The notes beneath the pieces were generated by a model, which was not told the DNA's origin, did no database searches, and was given only the letters and a program-made list of their open reading frames with translations. From M3 sp045133615 (GTDB lineage Bacteria; Bacteroidota; Bacteroidia; Bacteroidales; Muribaculaceae), in assembly GCA_045133615.1 (NCBI GenBank), contig JBGUUQ010000087.1, positions 10,327-74,326 on the forward strand: DNA of 64,000 nt. The letters are read 5' to 3'. The position numbers and the translations under genes were made by a program. Below, in pieces: positions 8,343 to 16,843 of this stretch. Positions within the stretch are counted from its first letter, which is position 1, and every line of letters begins with the position of its first letter.

Positions 8343-10220
8343 TCAGCGTCCCATCAGAAGCAGCAAGATATTTATGTCGCTCGGCGATATTCCGGGGATA
8401 CGCGAAGCCTGTGCTATCGTTTCGGGATTTATGCGTTCAAGCTTCTGACGCGCCTCGGTTGATATTTGTTTAACCTCGGCATAGTTTATCTTTCCCGCTA
8501 TTTTCACATCCTCAAGGCGACGTATTTTGTCAGCTATCAGTTGCTCTCTATCAATATATCCTTGATACTTTATCAGGATTTCAGCGGCCTCGATAATCTC
8601 CTCTCTTCTCTCTTGGTCAAGAGTATCAAGTTCCGCTGCCAAAGCCTGGATATACGGAGCCAGCATATTTATGGTAAGTTGCGGGCGCAGAATAAGGTCA
8701 TATAGTCTTACTCCTTGCTTCAGCGGAGTGGTTCCTAATTCTTCAAGCGCAGGATTTATTATCGCCGCTTTTATTGAAAAATTACGCGCGAACTCTACGA
8801 GACGATCCCGCTGTTCGCGTTTCTCAAGCATAAGGCGATAACGCTCGTCGCTCGCAAGACCTATCTCATGTCCCTTTGGAGTAAGACGCATATCGGCATC
8901 ATCCTGACGCAACAAAATTCGGTATTCAGCTCTCGACGTAAACATTCGATATGGCTCATCGACACCTTTAGTGACAAGATCATCAATAAGCACACCGATA
9001 TATGCCTCATCGCGACCAAGCACGAACGGAGCCCTACCCTGCACCTTCAAAGCGGCATTGATTCCGGCAATAAGACCTTGCCCTGCCGCCTCTTCATAGC
9101 CGGTGGTTCCATTAACCTGCCCAGCAAAGAACAAACCCTCCATGCGCTTCGTCTCAAGCGTATGATGAAGTTGCGTAGGATCAAAAAAGTCATACTCAAT
9201 AGCGTATCCGGGACGATATATTTGTACTTCGCTTAATGCCGGAACACTCTGCATTGCCTCTATCTGTATATTGATTGGAAGAGAAGAAGAAAAGCCGTTC
9301 AAATAAAATTCCTGCGTGTCTTCGCCTTCCGGCTCCAAGAATAGTTGATGCTCTTGCTTATCGGCAAATGTGACGATTTTAGTCTCTATACTGGGACAAT
9401 AACGCGGACCTATACTTTGTATCTGCCCATTATAAAGCGGAGAATCCGGCAATCCGCGTCGTAGGATTTCATGAGTCGTGGGATTCGTGTAGACAGTATA
9501 GCAAGGACGGCTCTTCAATCTGCGTTTCACAGTCGGAAGATACGAGAATTTATGAAAATCCTCCTCCCCTTCTTGTGGGGTTGTAAGCTCCCATTTCACA
9601 CTGCGCCCGTCGATTCGTACAGGAGTACCGGTCTTCATTCGTGCGGTATCAAAGCCAAGTTCTCTCAGCTGCTCCGTAACGCCGTATGATGCCGGCTCCG
9701 AAACACGTCCTCCGGCTATCTGAACTCGTCCTATATGCATCAATCCATTTAGGAATGTTCCCGCCGTAAGGACTACCGATTTGGCGCGAAATTCGACACC
9801 GAGTGCGGTCTTTACCCCTTGCAATTTTCCGGATTCTATGATAAGAGATGTCACGGAATCCTGCCACATGGAAAGATTGGGCGTATTTTCAAGTTCATGA
9901 CGCCATCGCGCACTGAACTTCATTCGATCGCTTTGCGCTCGCGGACTCCACATTGCCGGACCTTTCGACCGATTGAGCATACGGAATTGTATGGCGGTTT
10001 CATCTGTTACTACCCCCATCATCCCGCCTAAGGCATCTATTTCGCGAACTATTTGGCCTTTCGCAATACCGCCTACAGCCGGATTACAGCTCATCTGAGC
10101 TATTTTATTCATATCTATAGTAATCAACAGCGTATCCGCTCCTAAGCGAGCGGATGCCGAAGCGGCTTCACAACCCGCATGACCGGCACCGATTACTATC
10201 ACGTCATAGTGAAATTTCAT
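8343..10220 (-). CDS. mnmG: tRNA uridine-5-carboxymethylaminomethyl synthesis protein MnmG
   Basis: 625 residues, normal for MnmG/GidA. With MnmE it installs the cmnm5 modification on wobble U34 of several tRNAs. The N-terminal FAD-binding site VIVIGAGHAGCEAASASARLG (GxGxxG) is at residues 8-28, followed by the family segment MSCNPAVGGIAKGQ. GRDEAYIGVLIDDLVTKGVD and SRAEYRILLRQDDAD mark the central domain, and the C-terminal helical tRNA/MnmE-binding domain ends in ISPSDINILLLLM. It lies 26 bases after ybeY on the same strand. The parS-like site is immediately downstream. Confidence 0.97.
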   Translation of the reverse strand: MKFHYDVIVIGAGHAGCEAASASARLGADTLLITIDMNKIAQMSCNPAVGGIAKGQIVREIDALGGMMGVVTDETAIQFRMLNRSKGPAMWSPRAQSDRMKFSARWRHELENTPNLSMWQDSVTSLIIESGKLQGVKTALGVEFRAKSVVLTAGTFLNGLMHIGRVQIAGGRVSEPASYGVTEQLRELGFDTARMKTGTPVRIDGRSVKWELTTPQEGEEDFHKFSYLPTVKRRLKSRPCYTVYTNPTTHEILRRGLPDSPLYNGQIQSIGPRYCPSIETKIVTFADKQEHQLFLEPEGEDTQEFYLNGFSSSLPINIQIEAMQSVPALSEVQIYRPGYAIEYDFFDPTQLHHTLETKRMEGLFFAGQVNGTTGYEEAAGQGLIAGINAALKVQGRAPFVLGRDEAYIGVLIDDLVTKGVDEPYRMFTSRAEYRILLRQDDADMRLTPKGHEIGLASDERYRLMLEKREQRDRLVEFARNFSIKAAIINPALEELGTTPLKQGVRLYDLILRPQLTINMLAPYIQALAAELDTLDQERREEIIEAAEILIKYQGYIDREQLIADKIRRLEDVKIAGKINYAEVKQISTEARQKLERINPETIAQASRIPGISPSDINILLLLMGR

Positions 10221-10246
10221 ATCTTATGATTGCTTTTACTTCAATA

Positions 10247-10669
10247 TTATTCTACAAGCATTTCAAGAGCTTTGTCTTCGTTCTGCTCCATTATTTCACG
10301 CTCTCCGGGTCCTTTATCATTAATCCCGCAAAGATGGAGTACTCCATGTATAATCACTCGTCGGAGTTCTTTTTCATAGGTACATCCCACCAATTCGGCA
10401 TTCGAGCGAACTGTATCCAACGAGATAAACATATCGCCACTGATCATACGCCCACGCGAATAATCAAACGTGATTATATCCGTATAATAATCATGTTGAA
10501 GAAACCGACGATTCACATCAATTATCTTCTCGTCATCGCAAAATATATAGACCAACGGTCCTACAATACGATTGTGAGACTCGGCAACCCGTTCTATCCA
10601 CGAAGCAAAAAGTCCGGTATCGATATCCGGAATTGCCACGCCATCGCTTGTCCATTCTATTCTTGTCAT
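10247..10669 (-). CDS. ybeY: Endoribonuclease YbeY (rRNA maturation factor)
   Basis: 140 residues. YbeY is a single-strand endoribonuclease involved in 16S rRNA 3'-end maturation and ribosome quality control. The FLQHDYYTDIITFDY and SGDMFISLDTV segments are canonical, followed by HGVLHLCGINDKGPGEREIM. Two zinc-ligand histidines of the usual H-x3-H-x5-H motif are present, but the third is absent: the chain reads GINDKGPGER where the usual protein has a GYDH-like stretch. To my knowledge this is common in Bacteroidetes rather than inactivating. First gene of the mnmG-apt-uvrC-dtd run. Confidence 0.92.
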   Translation of the reverse strand: MTRIEWTSDGVAIPDIDTGLFASWIERVAESHNRIVGPLVYIFCDDEKIIDVNRRFLQHDYYTDIITFDYSRGRMISGDMFISLDTVRSNAELVGCTYEKELRRVIIHGVLHLCGINDKGPGEREIMEQNEDKALEMLVE

Positions 10670-10691
10670 TTTACAGCGAATAAGTTACACG

Positions 10692-10723
10692 CAAAATTAG
10701 TGAAATTCGCGTGATATAGCAAT
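10692..10723 (-). promoter_or_regulatory. Candidate promoter for the ybeY-mnmG-apt-uvrC run
   Basis: Minus strand: ATTG (10723-10720), 20 bases, TAATTTTG (10699-10692), one mismatch from the Bacteroidetes TTTG/TAnnTTTG pattern. The ybeY start is 22 bases further on. Confidence 0.55.
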
Positions 10724-10745
10724 AGCGTGCGATGCTAATTATTTT

Positions 10746-11975
10746 CTACTTGAAGAAGATATAGGCCGCTGCCACTCCGGCTATCGACCCGACCACATCG
10801 GCAAGCAATGCATACGGCACAGCATATCGTGTTTTCGTTACACCCACACTGCCGAAATACACGGCGAGAATATAAAATGTCGTATCTGTACTGCCTTGGA
10901 TTGCCGCAGAGACACGCGACACGAATGCATCAGCCCCGTAAGTGTTCATCAAATCCACCATCATTCCGCGGCTTCCTGAGCCACTCAACGGCTTCATTAA
11001 CGCAGTAGGAAGAGCTCCTACCCATTCGGCATCAAAACCCATCCACGCCACCGCGTATGTAAGCGCATCGGTGATTACATCCATCGCTCCCGATGCACGA
11101 AACATTCCGATCGCAACCAATATCGCCACAAGATACGGAATAATGGTAACAGCCGTCTTAAATCCGTCTTTTGCTCCCTCGATAAAGGCATTATACATAT
11201 TTATTTTCTTACGCAATCCGGCAATTACAAAACCCATTATCACGCTGAATAACAGAAAGTTGGCAGCAAAACTCGAATATCGTTGTACCTGTTCCTGTTC
11301 AAGTGTCGAAAAATACCATACAATTCCTCCGACTATCAATGCAAGACATCCAAGCCATGCCACAATCACACGGTCAAATTTGATGCGTTGTTTGAGGCAT
11401 AATGCAATGATTCCCACCAATGTAGCAATAAACGTTGCCAACAATATCGGCATAAACACATCCGTTGGATTCTCTGCTCCTGCTTGCGCTCTATACATCA
11501 TAATTCCTATCGGTATAAAGCAAAGTCCCGATGCATTCAACACAAGAAACATCAGCATGGCATCCGTAGCCGTATCTTTCTTATCATTGAGCGACTGCAT
11601 CTCCTGCATCGCTTTCAACCCCAATGGTGTGGCGGCATTATCAAGGCCAAGCATATTGGCCGACACATTCATGAATATCGAACCCATCGCCGGATGTCCT
11701 TTGGGAATTCCGGGAAAGAGACGGACGAAAAGCGGCGAAATCATTCGTCCGAAAAATTGGATCACGCCCCCCTGCTCACCGATTTTCATCAGACCCATCC
11801 ACAGCGATAAGATGCCGGTCAATCCGAGAGAAATCTCAAACGCCGTTCCAGCCGAAGTGAATGAAGCATTCATTATAGACGTCCATACATCCATATCGCC
11901 GTAAAAAATTGTTTTTCCTACAGCGACAACAAAAGCGATTACGAAAAATGCAATCCAAATATAATTAAGTGCCAT
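10746..11975 (-). CDS. SpmA/SpmB-like fused nucleoside recognition (Gate) membrane protein
   Basis: 409 residues from ATG 11975 (MALNYIWIAFFVIAF). This is a polytopic inner-membrane protein made of two Gate/nucleoside-recognition domains, an SpmA-like half (about 1-200, with MGLMKIGEQGG and SANMLGLDNAATPLGLKAM) fused to an SpmB-like half (about 245-409, with GAKDGFKTAVTIIPYLVAILVA and LMKPLSGSGSRGMM). In spore formers SpmA and SpmB are separate; the fusion is usual in non-sporulating Bacteroidetes, where its substrate is unknown. The frame is open 38 codons upstream but that part is basic and non-membrane. Followed on the same strand by ybeY after 76 bases. Confidence 0.85.
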   Translation of the reverse strand: MALNYIWIAFFVIAFVVAVGKTIFYGDMDVWTSIMNASFTSAGTAFEISLGLTGILSLWMGLMKIGEQGGVIQFFGRMISPLFVRLFPGIPKGHPAMGSIFMNVSANMLGLDNAATPLGLKAMQEMQSLNDKKDTATDAMLMFLVLNASGLCFIPIGIMMYRAQAGAENPTDVFMPILLATFIATLVGIIALCLKQRIKFDRVIVAWLGCLALIVGGIVWYFSTLEQEQVQRYSSFAANFLLFSVIMGFVIAGLRKKINMYNAFIEGAKDGFKTAVTIIPYLVAILVAIGMFRASGAMDVITDALTYAVAWMGFDAEWVGALPTALMKPLSGSGSRGMMVDLMNTYGADAFVSRVSAAIQGSTDTTFYILAVYFGSVGVTKTRYAVPYALLADVVGSIAGVAAAYIFFK

Positions 11976-11992
11976 TACCGATGAAATTTTCA

Positions 11993-12024
11993 CAAACTTA
12001 ATGATTTTTTTGCGAGAAAGCAAT
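11993..12024 (-). promoter_or_regulatory. Candidate promoter for the SpmA/SpmB fusion gene
   Basis: Minus strand: ATTG (12024-12021), 20 bases, TAAGTTTG (12000-11993). The start codon at 11975 is 17 bases downstream of the -7 box, which supports that start over the longer frame. Confidence 0.5.
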
Positions 12025-12255
12025 GCCAACGAAACTCTTTGCCCTCTCTTATTGATTGTAAAATTTTCTGCGCTCTTATCGCCACACACAATTTTTCACC
12101 TTATCACCCTATAAATCAGCACAATTACTTCATTTTTAAGCCCGCGAGATTTGAATATTTGAAATTTTCCCGACGGGAGGACGGTGCAATTAAATTCTCC
12201 GGCCCCAATTTTTCGAGAGAATTTCGTAATTTTGCAAAACGCTAAATTTTTGCAA

Positions 12256-12960
12256 ATGACTGAGACTTGGAAGCGCGAACTTATCAATGCGGCTAATCCC
12301 GAAAAGATAAAAATCCTGTCGAGCTTTTTCAAAACCGGCAAAGGAGAATATGGCGAGGGCGACAAATTCATCGGACTCACCGTTCCTCTCAATCGTGCTA
12401 TCGCCCGACGCTATCGCGACGCCTCTCTCGACGACATTGCAAAGATGCTCAACGAAGACGTACACGAATTTCGTCTTTCAGGTTTTCTTGCCCTTGTTGC
12501 AAAATTTGAAAAAGAAAAAGAATGCGAGGCGAGAAAAATCATCGTCGACTTCTATCTCAAGCATGGCGAGCGAGCCAACAATTGGGACCTCGTAGATCTC
12601 TCCGCCCCGAAAATACTCGGCGAGTATCTTCTCTCCTTCCCCTCCCCTACCCTATTGGATGAGCTAAGCCGTGATTCGTGCTTGTGGCGACAACGGATTG
12701 CCATCGTTGCCACCTACACGCTTATCAAGCACAATCGACATGACGATACGTTCCGACTCGCACTCCGCTACCTTTCACACCCTCACCCTCTAATCCACAA
12801 GGCAACCGGATGGATGTTGCGCGAGGCGGGAAAACGCGACGCGGGGCGTCTCCGCGATTTTTTGGAACAGCATGCTGCTGAAATGCCGCGTACCGCACTA
12901 CGCTACGCGATCGAAAAGCTTGACGCGGAAACAAGGCGCTACTATATGAATAAGAAATAA
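12256..12960 (+). CDS. DNA alkylation repair protein, AlkD-like HEAT repeat family
   Basis: 234 residues from ATG 12256 (MTETWKRELINAANPEKIKI). AlkD-type proteins remove alkylated bases using a superhelix of HEAT-like repeats. Visible features are GKGEYGEGDKFIGLTVPLNR near the start, the NNWDLVDLSAPKILGEYL segment with the family Trp and Asp, SCLWRQRIAIVATYTLI, and HPHPLIHKATGWMLREAGKR. A TAATTTTG box lies 21 bases before the start codon. metY follows after 19 bases. The coding strand is very C-rich (12601-12660: 25 C, 8 G). Close homologues differ in activity, so base specificity is not assigned. Confidence 0.88.
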   Translation: MTETWKRELINAANPEKIKILSSFFKTGKGEYGEGDKFIGLTVPLNRAIARRYRDASLDDIAKMLNEDVHEFRLSGFLALVAKFEKEKECEARKIIVDFYLKHGERANNWDLVDLSAPKILGEYLLSFPSPTLLDELSRDSCLWRQRIAIVATYTLIKHNRHDDTFRLALRYLSHPHPLIHKATGWMLREAGKRDAGRLRDFLEQHAAEMPRTALRYAIEKLDAETRRYYMNKK

Positions 12961-12979
12961 CATATAACCAAAATATACA

Positions 12980-14260
12980 ATGGAAAAGAACCTCAGCAAA
13001 GAGACCATCTGCGTACAAGCCGGATGGACACCCAAAAAGGGTGAGCCGCGCGTGCTCCCCATCTACCAAAGCACTACATTCAAATACGACACGAGCGAAC
13101 AGATGGCTCGTCTCTTCGACCTCGAAGATTCGGGATACTTCTACACTCGCCTTCAGAATCCCACCAACGATGCCGTAGCAGCCAAGATTGCGGCTCTTGA
13201 GGGTGGAGTGGCAGCCATGCTCACATCAAGCGGTCAGGCGGCCAATTTCTACGCTATATTCAATATATGCCAGGCGGGAGATCATTTCGTTTGCTCATCG
13301 GCTATCTACGGCGGTACGTTCAACCTCTTCGGTGTAACGTTGAAGAAGCTCGGTATCGATGTGACGTTTATCAATCCAGATGCTTCGGAGGAGGAAATTT
13401 CGGCAGCATTCCGCCCCAACACCAAAGCTCTTTTCGGAGAAACTATCTCCAACCCATCTCTCGAAGTGCTTGATATTGAGAAATTTGCCCGCGTAGCGCA
13501 CTCTCATGGCGTACCTTTGATTGTGGACAATACGTTCCCCACGCCTATCAACTGTCGTCCGTTTGAGTGGGGCGCGGACATCGTGGTACACTCCACTACC
13601 AAGTACATGGATGGTCATGCGGTGAGCGTGGGGGGAGCGATTGTGGACAGCGGAAACTTCGATTGGGATGCGCACGCCGAGAAATTTCCGGGTCTATGCA
13701 CTCCCGATGAGTCGTATCATGGGTTGACCTACACTAAGGCGTTTGGCAAGATGGCTTACATCACCAAAGCGACAGCACAACTTATGCGCGACCTCGGAAG
13801 TATCCAATCTCCGCAAAATGCATTTCTCCTCAACCTCGGTCTTGAGACCTTGCATTTGCGCATGCCGCGCCACTGTTCCAACGCACAAAAGGTGGCTGAA
13901 TATCTCGCTGCCAACGACAAAGTGGCTTGGGTAAACTACTGTGGATTAAAGGATAACAAGTATTACGACCTTGCCCGCAAGTATATGCCTAACGGTTCGT
14001 GCGGTGTAATCTCGTTTGGTCTTAAGGGGGGACGCGAGGAGTCGATTCGCTTCATGGACAGCCTCAAATTCGTTGCGATAGTAACACATGTGGCCGACGC
14101 GCGCACTTGCGTGCTTCACCCTGCCAGCCACACTCACCGTCAACTTTCTGACGAGCAACTGCTTGAGGCGGGAGTACGTCCTGACCTTATCCGTCTTTCA
14201 GTCGGAATAGAAAATTCGGACGACATCATCGCAGACATCGAACAAGCTCTTAACAATTAA
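12980..14260 (+). CDS. metY: O-acetylhomoserine sulfhydrylase / aminocarboxypropyltransferase
   Basis: 426 residues, the normal length of MetY, a PLP enzyme of the Cys/Met metabolism family that makes homocysteine (or methionine) from O-acetylhomoserine and sulfide (or methanethiol). PLP-binding Lys is K208 in HSTTKYMDGHAVSVGG. The N-terminal FKYDTSEQMARLFDL and YTRLQNPTNDAVAAKIAALE and the C-terminal HPASHTHRQLS (substrate-binding region) are characteristic. No SAM riboswitch-like structure is evident upstream: only 19 bases separate it from the alkD-like gene. A hairpin followed by a T run lies downstream. Confidence 0.94.
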   Translation: MEKNLSKETICVQAGWTPKKGEPRVLPIYQSTTFKYDTSEQMARLFDLEDSGYFYTRLQNPTNDAVAAKIAALEGGVAAMLTSSGQAANFYAIFNICQAGDHFVCSSAIYGGTFNLFGVTLKKLGIDVTFINPDASEEEISAAFRPNTKALFGETISNPSLEVLDIEKFARVAHSHGVPLIVDNTFPTPINCRPFEWGADIVVHSTTKYMDGHAVSVGGAIVDSGNFDWDAHAEKFPGLCTPDESYHGLTYTKAFGKMAYITKATAQLMRDLGSIQSPQNAFLLNLGLETLHLRMPRHCSNAQKVAEYLAANDKVAWVNYCGLKDNKYYDLARKYMPNGSCGVISFGLKGGREESIRFMDSLKFVAIVTHVADARTCVLHPASHTHRQLSDEQLLEAGVRPDLIRLSVGIENSDDIIADIEQALNN

Positions 14261-14298
14261 TTGAAAATTTAAGGCAAAAATTCGTTTTTCCCAACATT

Positions 14299-14342
14299 AG
14301 AGTGTATTTTTGTAATCTAATTTACAGAAATACACTCTTTTT
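14299..14342 (+). terminator. Hairpin with T run between metY and the glycosyltransferase
   Basis: AGAGTGTATTT (14299-14309) pairs with AAATACACTCT (14328-14338), an 11-bp perfect stem with an 18-base loop, followed by five T. It fits a terminator for metY. The ATG of the next gene is only 4 bases after the stem, and TATTTTTG (14305-14312), a possible -7 box, lies inside it. Confidence 0.6.
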
Positions 14343-15107
14343 ATGGGTAAAATTTCAGCGACAATCATCACTTACAATGAGGAAGCACGCATCGAAGCTT
14401 GCTTGAAGTCTCTTGCCGGAATTGCCGACGAGATTATAGTCATCGATTCGTTCTCGACCGATGCCACTGTCGACATCTGCCGACGCTATGGGTGCAAAAT
14501 CACTCAACGGCGATTTCCCGGCTATGGCGCTCAGCGTCAGTATGCTACGTCGCTTGCATCGCATAGTTATGTGCTGTCGCTCGATGCCGATGAGGAGCTT
14601 TCGCCGGCTCTACGGGCTTCGCTGATTGCGCTGAAGGAGGAGGGATTTGCTCACCGTGTTTACGCTTTTTCGCGGCTAAATTTCTACTGCGGGGAGCCTG
14701 TGCGGCACTGTGGTTGGTATCCTGACGTGCAAATCCGACTTTTTGACAAGCGATACGCGAATTGGAATCTGAGGGATGTGCACGAGCGTGTGATTTTTCC
14801 GGGGACTCTCCGTCCGGTGAAGGTGGATGGGGATATTTTGCACTTTCGGTGTGCGACTCCGGAGGAGTACAGGCGTGTTCAGCGTCGTCACGCGGGTATA
14901 AGGGCTCGTGTGATTGCGACTCAGAATGACCGCGTCGGTGTGCTAACTCCCTTACTGAAAGGACTTAAGGATTTTCTGAAGTGTTTTTTGCGGGAGGGAG
15001 GTATTCTTGACGGACCGGAGGGTCGTGCGATATGTCGGGAGCGTTTTGCTTCGACGATGATGGCTTACAAGATTGCTCGTCGTACGCTAAGGAATCGGTC
15101 GGTATGA
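14343..15107 (+). CDS. Glycosyltransferase family 2 (WaaE/KdtX-like)
   Basis: 254 residues. N-terminal GT-A fold begins KISATIITYNEEARIEACLK, followed by the IIVIDSFSTDATVDICRRYG nucleotide-binding region and LSLDADEELSPAL, where DAD is the metal-binding DxD equivalent. This arrangement matches LPS-core type GT2 enzymes that add a glucose to inner core (WaaE-like); the actual acceptor is unknown. No signal peptide; cytoplasmic side of the inner membrane. Its stop overlaps the MATE start (ATGA). The start ATG sits directly after a hairpin and T tract, so translation may be influenced by that structure. Confidence 0.85.
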   Translation: MGKISATIITYNEEARIEACLKSLAGIADEIIVIDSFSTDATVDICRRYGCKITQRRFPGYGAQRQYATSLASHSYVLSLDADEELSPALRASLIALKEEGFAHRVYAFSRLNFYCGEPVRHCGWYPDVQIRLFDKRYANWNLRDVHERVIFPGTLRPVKVDGDILHFRCATPEEYRRVQRRHAGIRARVIATQNDRVGVLTPLLKGLKDFLKCFLREGGILDGPEGRAICRERFASTMMAYKIARRTLRNRSV

Positions 15108-16456
15108 TGGCTTTCTTCAGCAGGTATGCGGAGAATTACCGGAGAATCTATCATCTTGGTATTCCGATACTTATCGGTCAGTTGGGGATGATTGTAGTGG
15201 GGTTTGCGGACAATATAATGGTCGGCAGATACTCGACTGAGGCGCTGGCTTCGGCGTCGTTTGTGAACAATATTTTTAATGTTGCGATCTTTGCTTGCAT
15301 TGGTTTTACGTATGGTTTGACGCCATTGGTGGGGGCTTTGTTTGCGCAAGGGCGCTATCGGAAGATTGGGGAAACACTTCGCAACGGATTGATTATCAAC
15401 GCATTGTTTGCGCTGATGGTGACTGCTGCGATGGGGTTGATATATGTGAATCTCGACAGGATGGGGCAACCGGAGGAGTTGTTGGGTCTGATAAGGCCTT
15501 ATTTTTTAATCTATCTTGTTGGTTTAGTGCCTGTTGCGGTGTTCAATGTGTTTGCTCAATGGGCTTTTGCGATAAATAATCCGAGGTTGCCTATGTGGAT
15601 TATCCTCGTTGGGAATGCTATCAACGTGATAGGCAATTGGTTACTGATCTATGGGAATTGTGGTTTTCCGGAGTTGGGATTGGTTGGCGCCGGCATCAGT
15701 ACGCTGGTTTCGAGGGTGTTTTGCCCGGTGGCCATAATAGCTATCTTCTTGAGTGTCAGGGGATATAGGGAGTACAGCAGGGGGTTCTTGTCGGGCAGGA
15801 TGAATGGGCAGGATGGCAGGCTGATAAATCGTATGTCGTGGCCTGTGGCGCTGCAGATGACGCTTGAGAGTGGGTCGTTTACGGTAGCGGCGGTGATGGC
15901 GGGATGGCTTGGGGCGATTGAGCTGGCGTCGTTTCAGGTGATGGTAATTGTCGGTACGTTAGGCTTTTGCGTGTATTACAGTGTGGCTGCGGCGGTGTCG
16001 ATCGTGGTGTCGAATGCGAATGGTTTGGGGGACCGTGCGGGGATGCGAAATGCTGCTTTTGCGGGCTATCATATACTGTTGTGCCTTGCTACAACAGCGT
16101 CACTGGTTTTTGGATTTTTTGGCAGATATGTCATCGGTGCTTTCACAGAGGACCCTCTTGTTGTGAATATGTCGATCTCGCTAATCGTTCCTCTGATTCT
16201 TTACCAGTTCTGTGATGCTACTCAAATAAATTTTGCAAATGCTCTGCGTGGCACGTCGAATGTGATGCCGATGCTTTGGATTGCTTTTGTGGCGTATGTG
16301 ATAATCGGTGTGCCGGCGACCTACGTTTTGGGGTTTCCCTGCGGTCTTGGTATCTATGGTATTTTTTTGAGTTTTTCGGTGTCGCTGTCTGTGGCTGCGG
16401 GGCTGTTTGTTTTTTTCTTTTTGCGAACTACTGTGGCAAGTTGCCACGGACGATAG
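15104..16456 (+). CDS. MATE family multidrug/sodium antiporter
   Basis: 450 residues from ATG 15104, which overlaps the preceding stop. Twelve hydrophobic segments in two six-helix halves. The MATE-type opening is YHLGIPILIGQLGMIVVGFADNIMVGRYS and the family segments SFVNNIFNVAIFACIGFTYG and the mid-protein restart WPVALQMTLESGSFTVAAVM are visible (fragments quoted). The coding strand is G-rich (15421-15480: 23 G, 9 C), in contrast to genes before 13 kb. The last codons (VASCHGR) are encoded by GTGGCAAGTTGCCAC-GGAC at 16433-16451, one form of the palindrome of the intergenic repeat family, so the native C-terminus has been replaced or extended by repeat sequence. Substrate unknown. Confidence 0.9.
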   Translation: MMAFFSRYAENYRRIYHLGIPILIGQLGMIVVGFADNIMVGRYSTEALASASFVNNIFNVAIFACIGFTYGLTPLVGALFAQGRYRKIGETLRNGLIINALFALMVTAAMGLIYVNLDRMGQPEELLGLIRPYFLIYLVGLVPVAVFNVFAQWAFAINNPRLPMWIILVGNAINVIGNWLLIYGNCGFPELGLVGAGISTLVSRVFCPVAIIAIFLSVRGYREYSRGFLSGRMNGQDGRLINRMSWPVALQMTLESGSFTVAAVMAGWLGAIELASFQVMVIVGTLGFCVYYSVAAAVSIVVSNANGLGDRAGMRNAAFAGYHILLCLATTASLVFGFFGRYVIGAFTEDPLVVNMSISLIVPLILYQFCDATQINFANALRGTSNVMPMLWIAFVAYVIIGVPATYVLGFPCGLGIYGIFLSFSVSLSVAAGLFVFFFLRTTVASCHGR

Positions 16457-16481
16457 GGAGGGTCGGCGGCCAAGTTTTTAG

Positions 16482-16750
16482 ACATACGCATCAAGGAATA
16501 ACGAATCTTTCAGATTCGACTACCTATCCATCTTTCACCGGTGGTGACCTCGCTGCGCGAGGCTACCACCGGCTATTGGTTAATGATTGCTTCGCAATCG
16601 GTCGAGAGGGCGGTGAGTCACCGCGGACGGGTGGCGAGTCGCCACCGATAGTCTGGTGGTGAGCGGCGGGTCGCTGCGGACGATCGACCGGCTATTAGTT
16701 AATGATTGCTTCGGCGGCAAGTTGCCGCTGACGGGTGGGGTTAGCGAGTA
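16482..16750 (+). repeat. Composite hairpin repeat, copy A (fills the MATE / 1585-aa protein gap)
   Basis: Occupies most of the 387-base gene-free gap. Order: ACATACGCATCAAGGAATAA lead-in; stem CGAATCTTTCAGATTCG (16503-16519); large hairpin CCGGTGGTGACCTCGC / GCGAGGCTACCACCGG (about 16539-16572); GATTGCTTCGCAATC (about 16585-16599); then four variants of the short palindrome GGYGAGTCRCC around 16610, 16633, 16665 and 16713. No coding potential. Nine related copies lie in this window, all in this orientation. Confidence 0.85.
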
Positions 16751-16779
16751 AGGGGACTACGCTACGGACGATAGGGGTA

Positions 16780-16815
16780 TAAAAAACCGGGGCGATGCTC
16801 ACGCACCACCCCGGT
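16780..16815 (-). terminator. Terminator of the 1585-residue protein gene
   Basis: Stem ACCGGGG (16786-16792) with CCCCGGT (16809-16815) and, reading the minus strand, a run of T from 16786 down to 16780. It lies 28 bases past the stop codon of the minus-strand gene. Confidence 0.8.
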
Positions 16816-16843
16816 CCCAATTGACTATTAATTATTGAATGTT

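Noticed and set aside
12090..12255. DnaA-box cluster / replication origin core
   Set aside because: Only weak TTATC-type matches are present (for example TTATCACC near 12102); no cluster matching TTATNCACA, so no origin is called as a feature.
12960..12980. SAM riboswitch before metY
   Set aside because: Only 19 bases separate metY from the upstream stop; there is no room for a riboswitch and no such structure in the preceding coding sequence was recognised.
16276..16662. Plus-strand frame across the MATE 3' end and repeat copy A
   Set aside because: Out-of-frame shadow of the MATE gene joined to repeat sequence.
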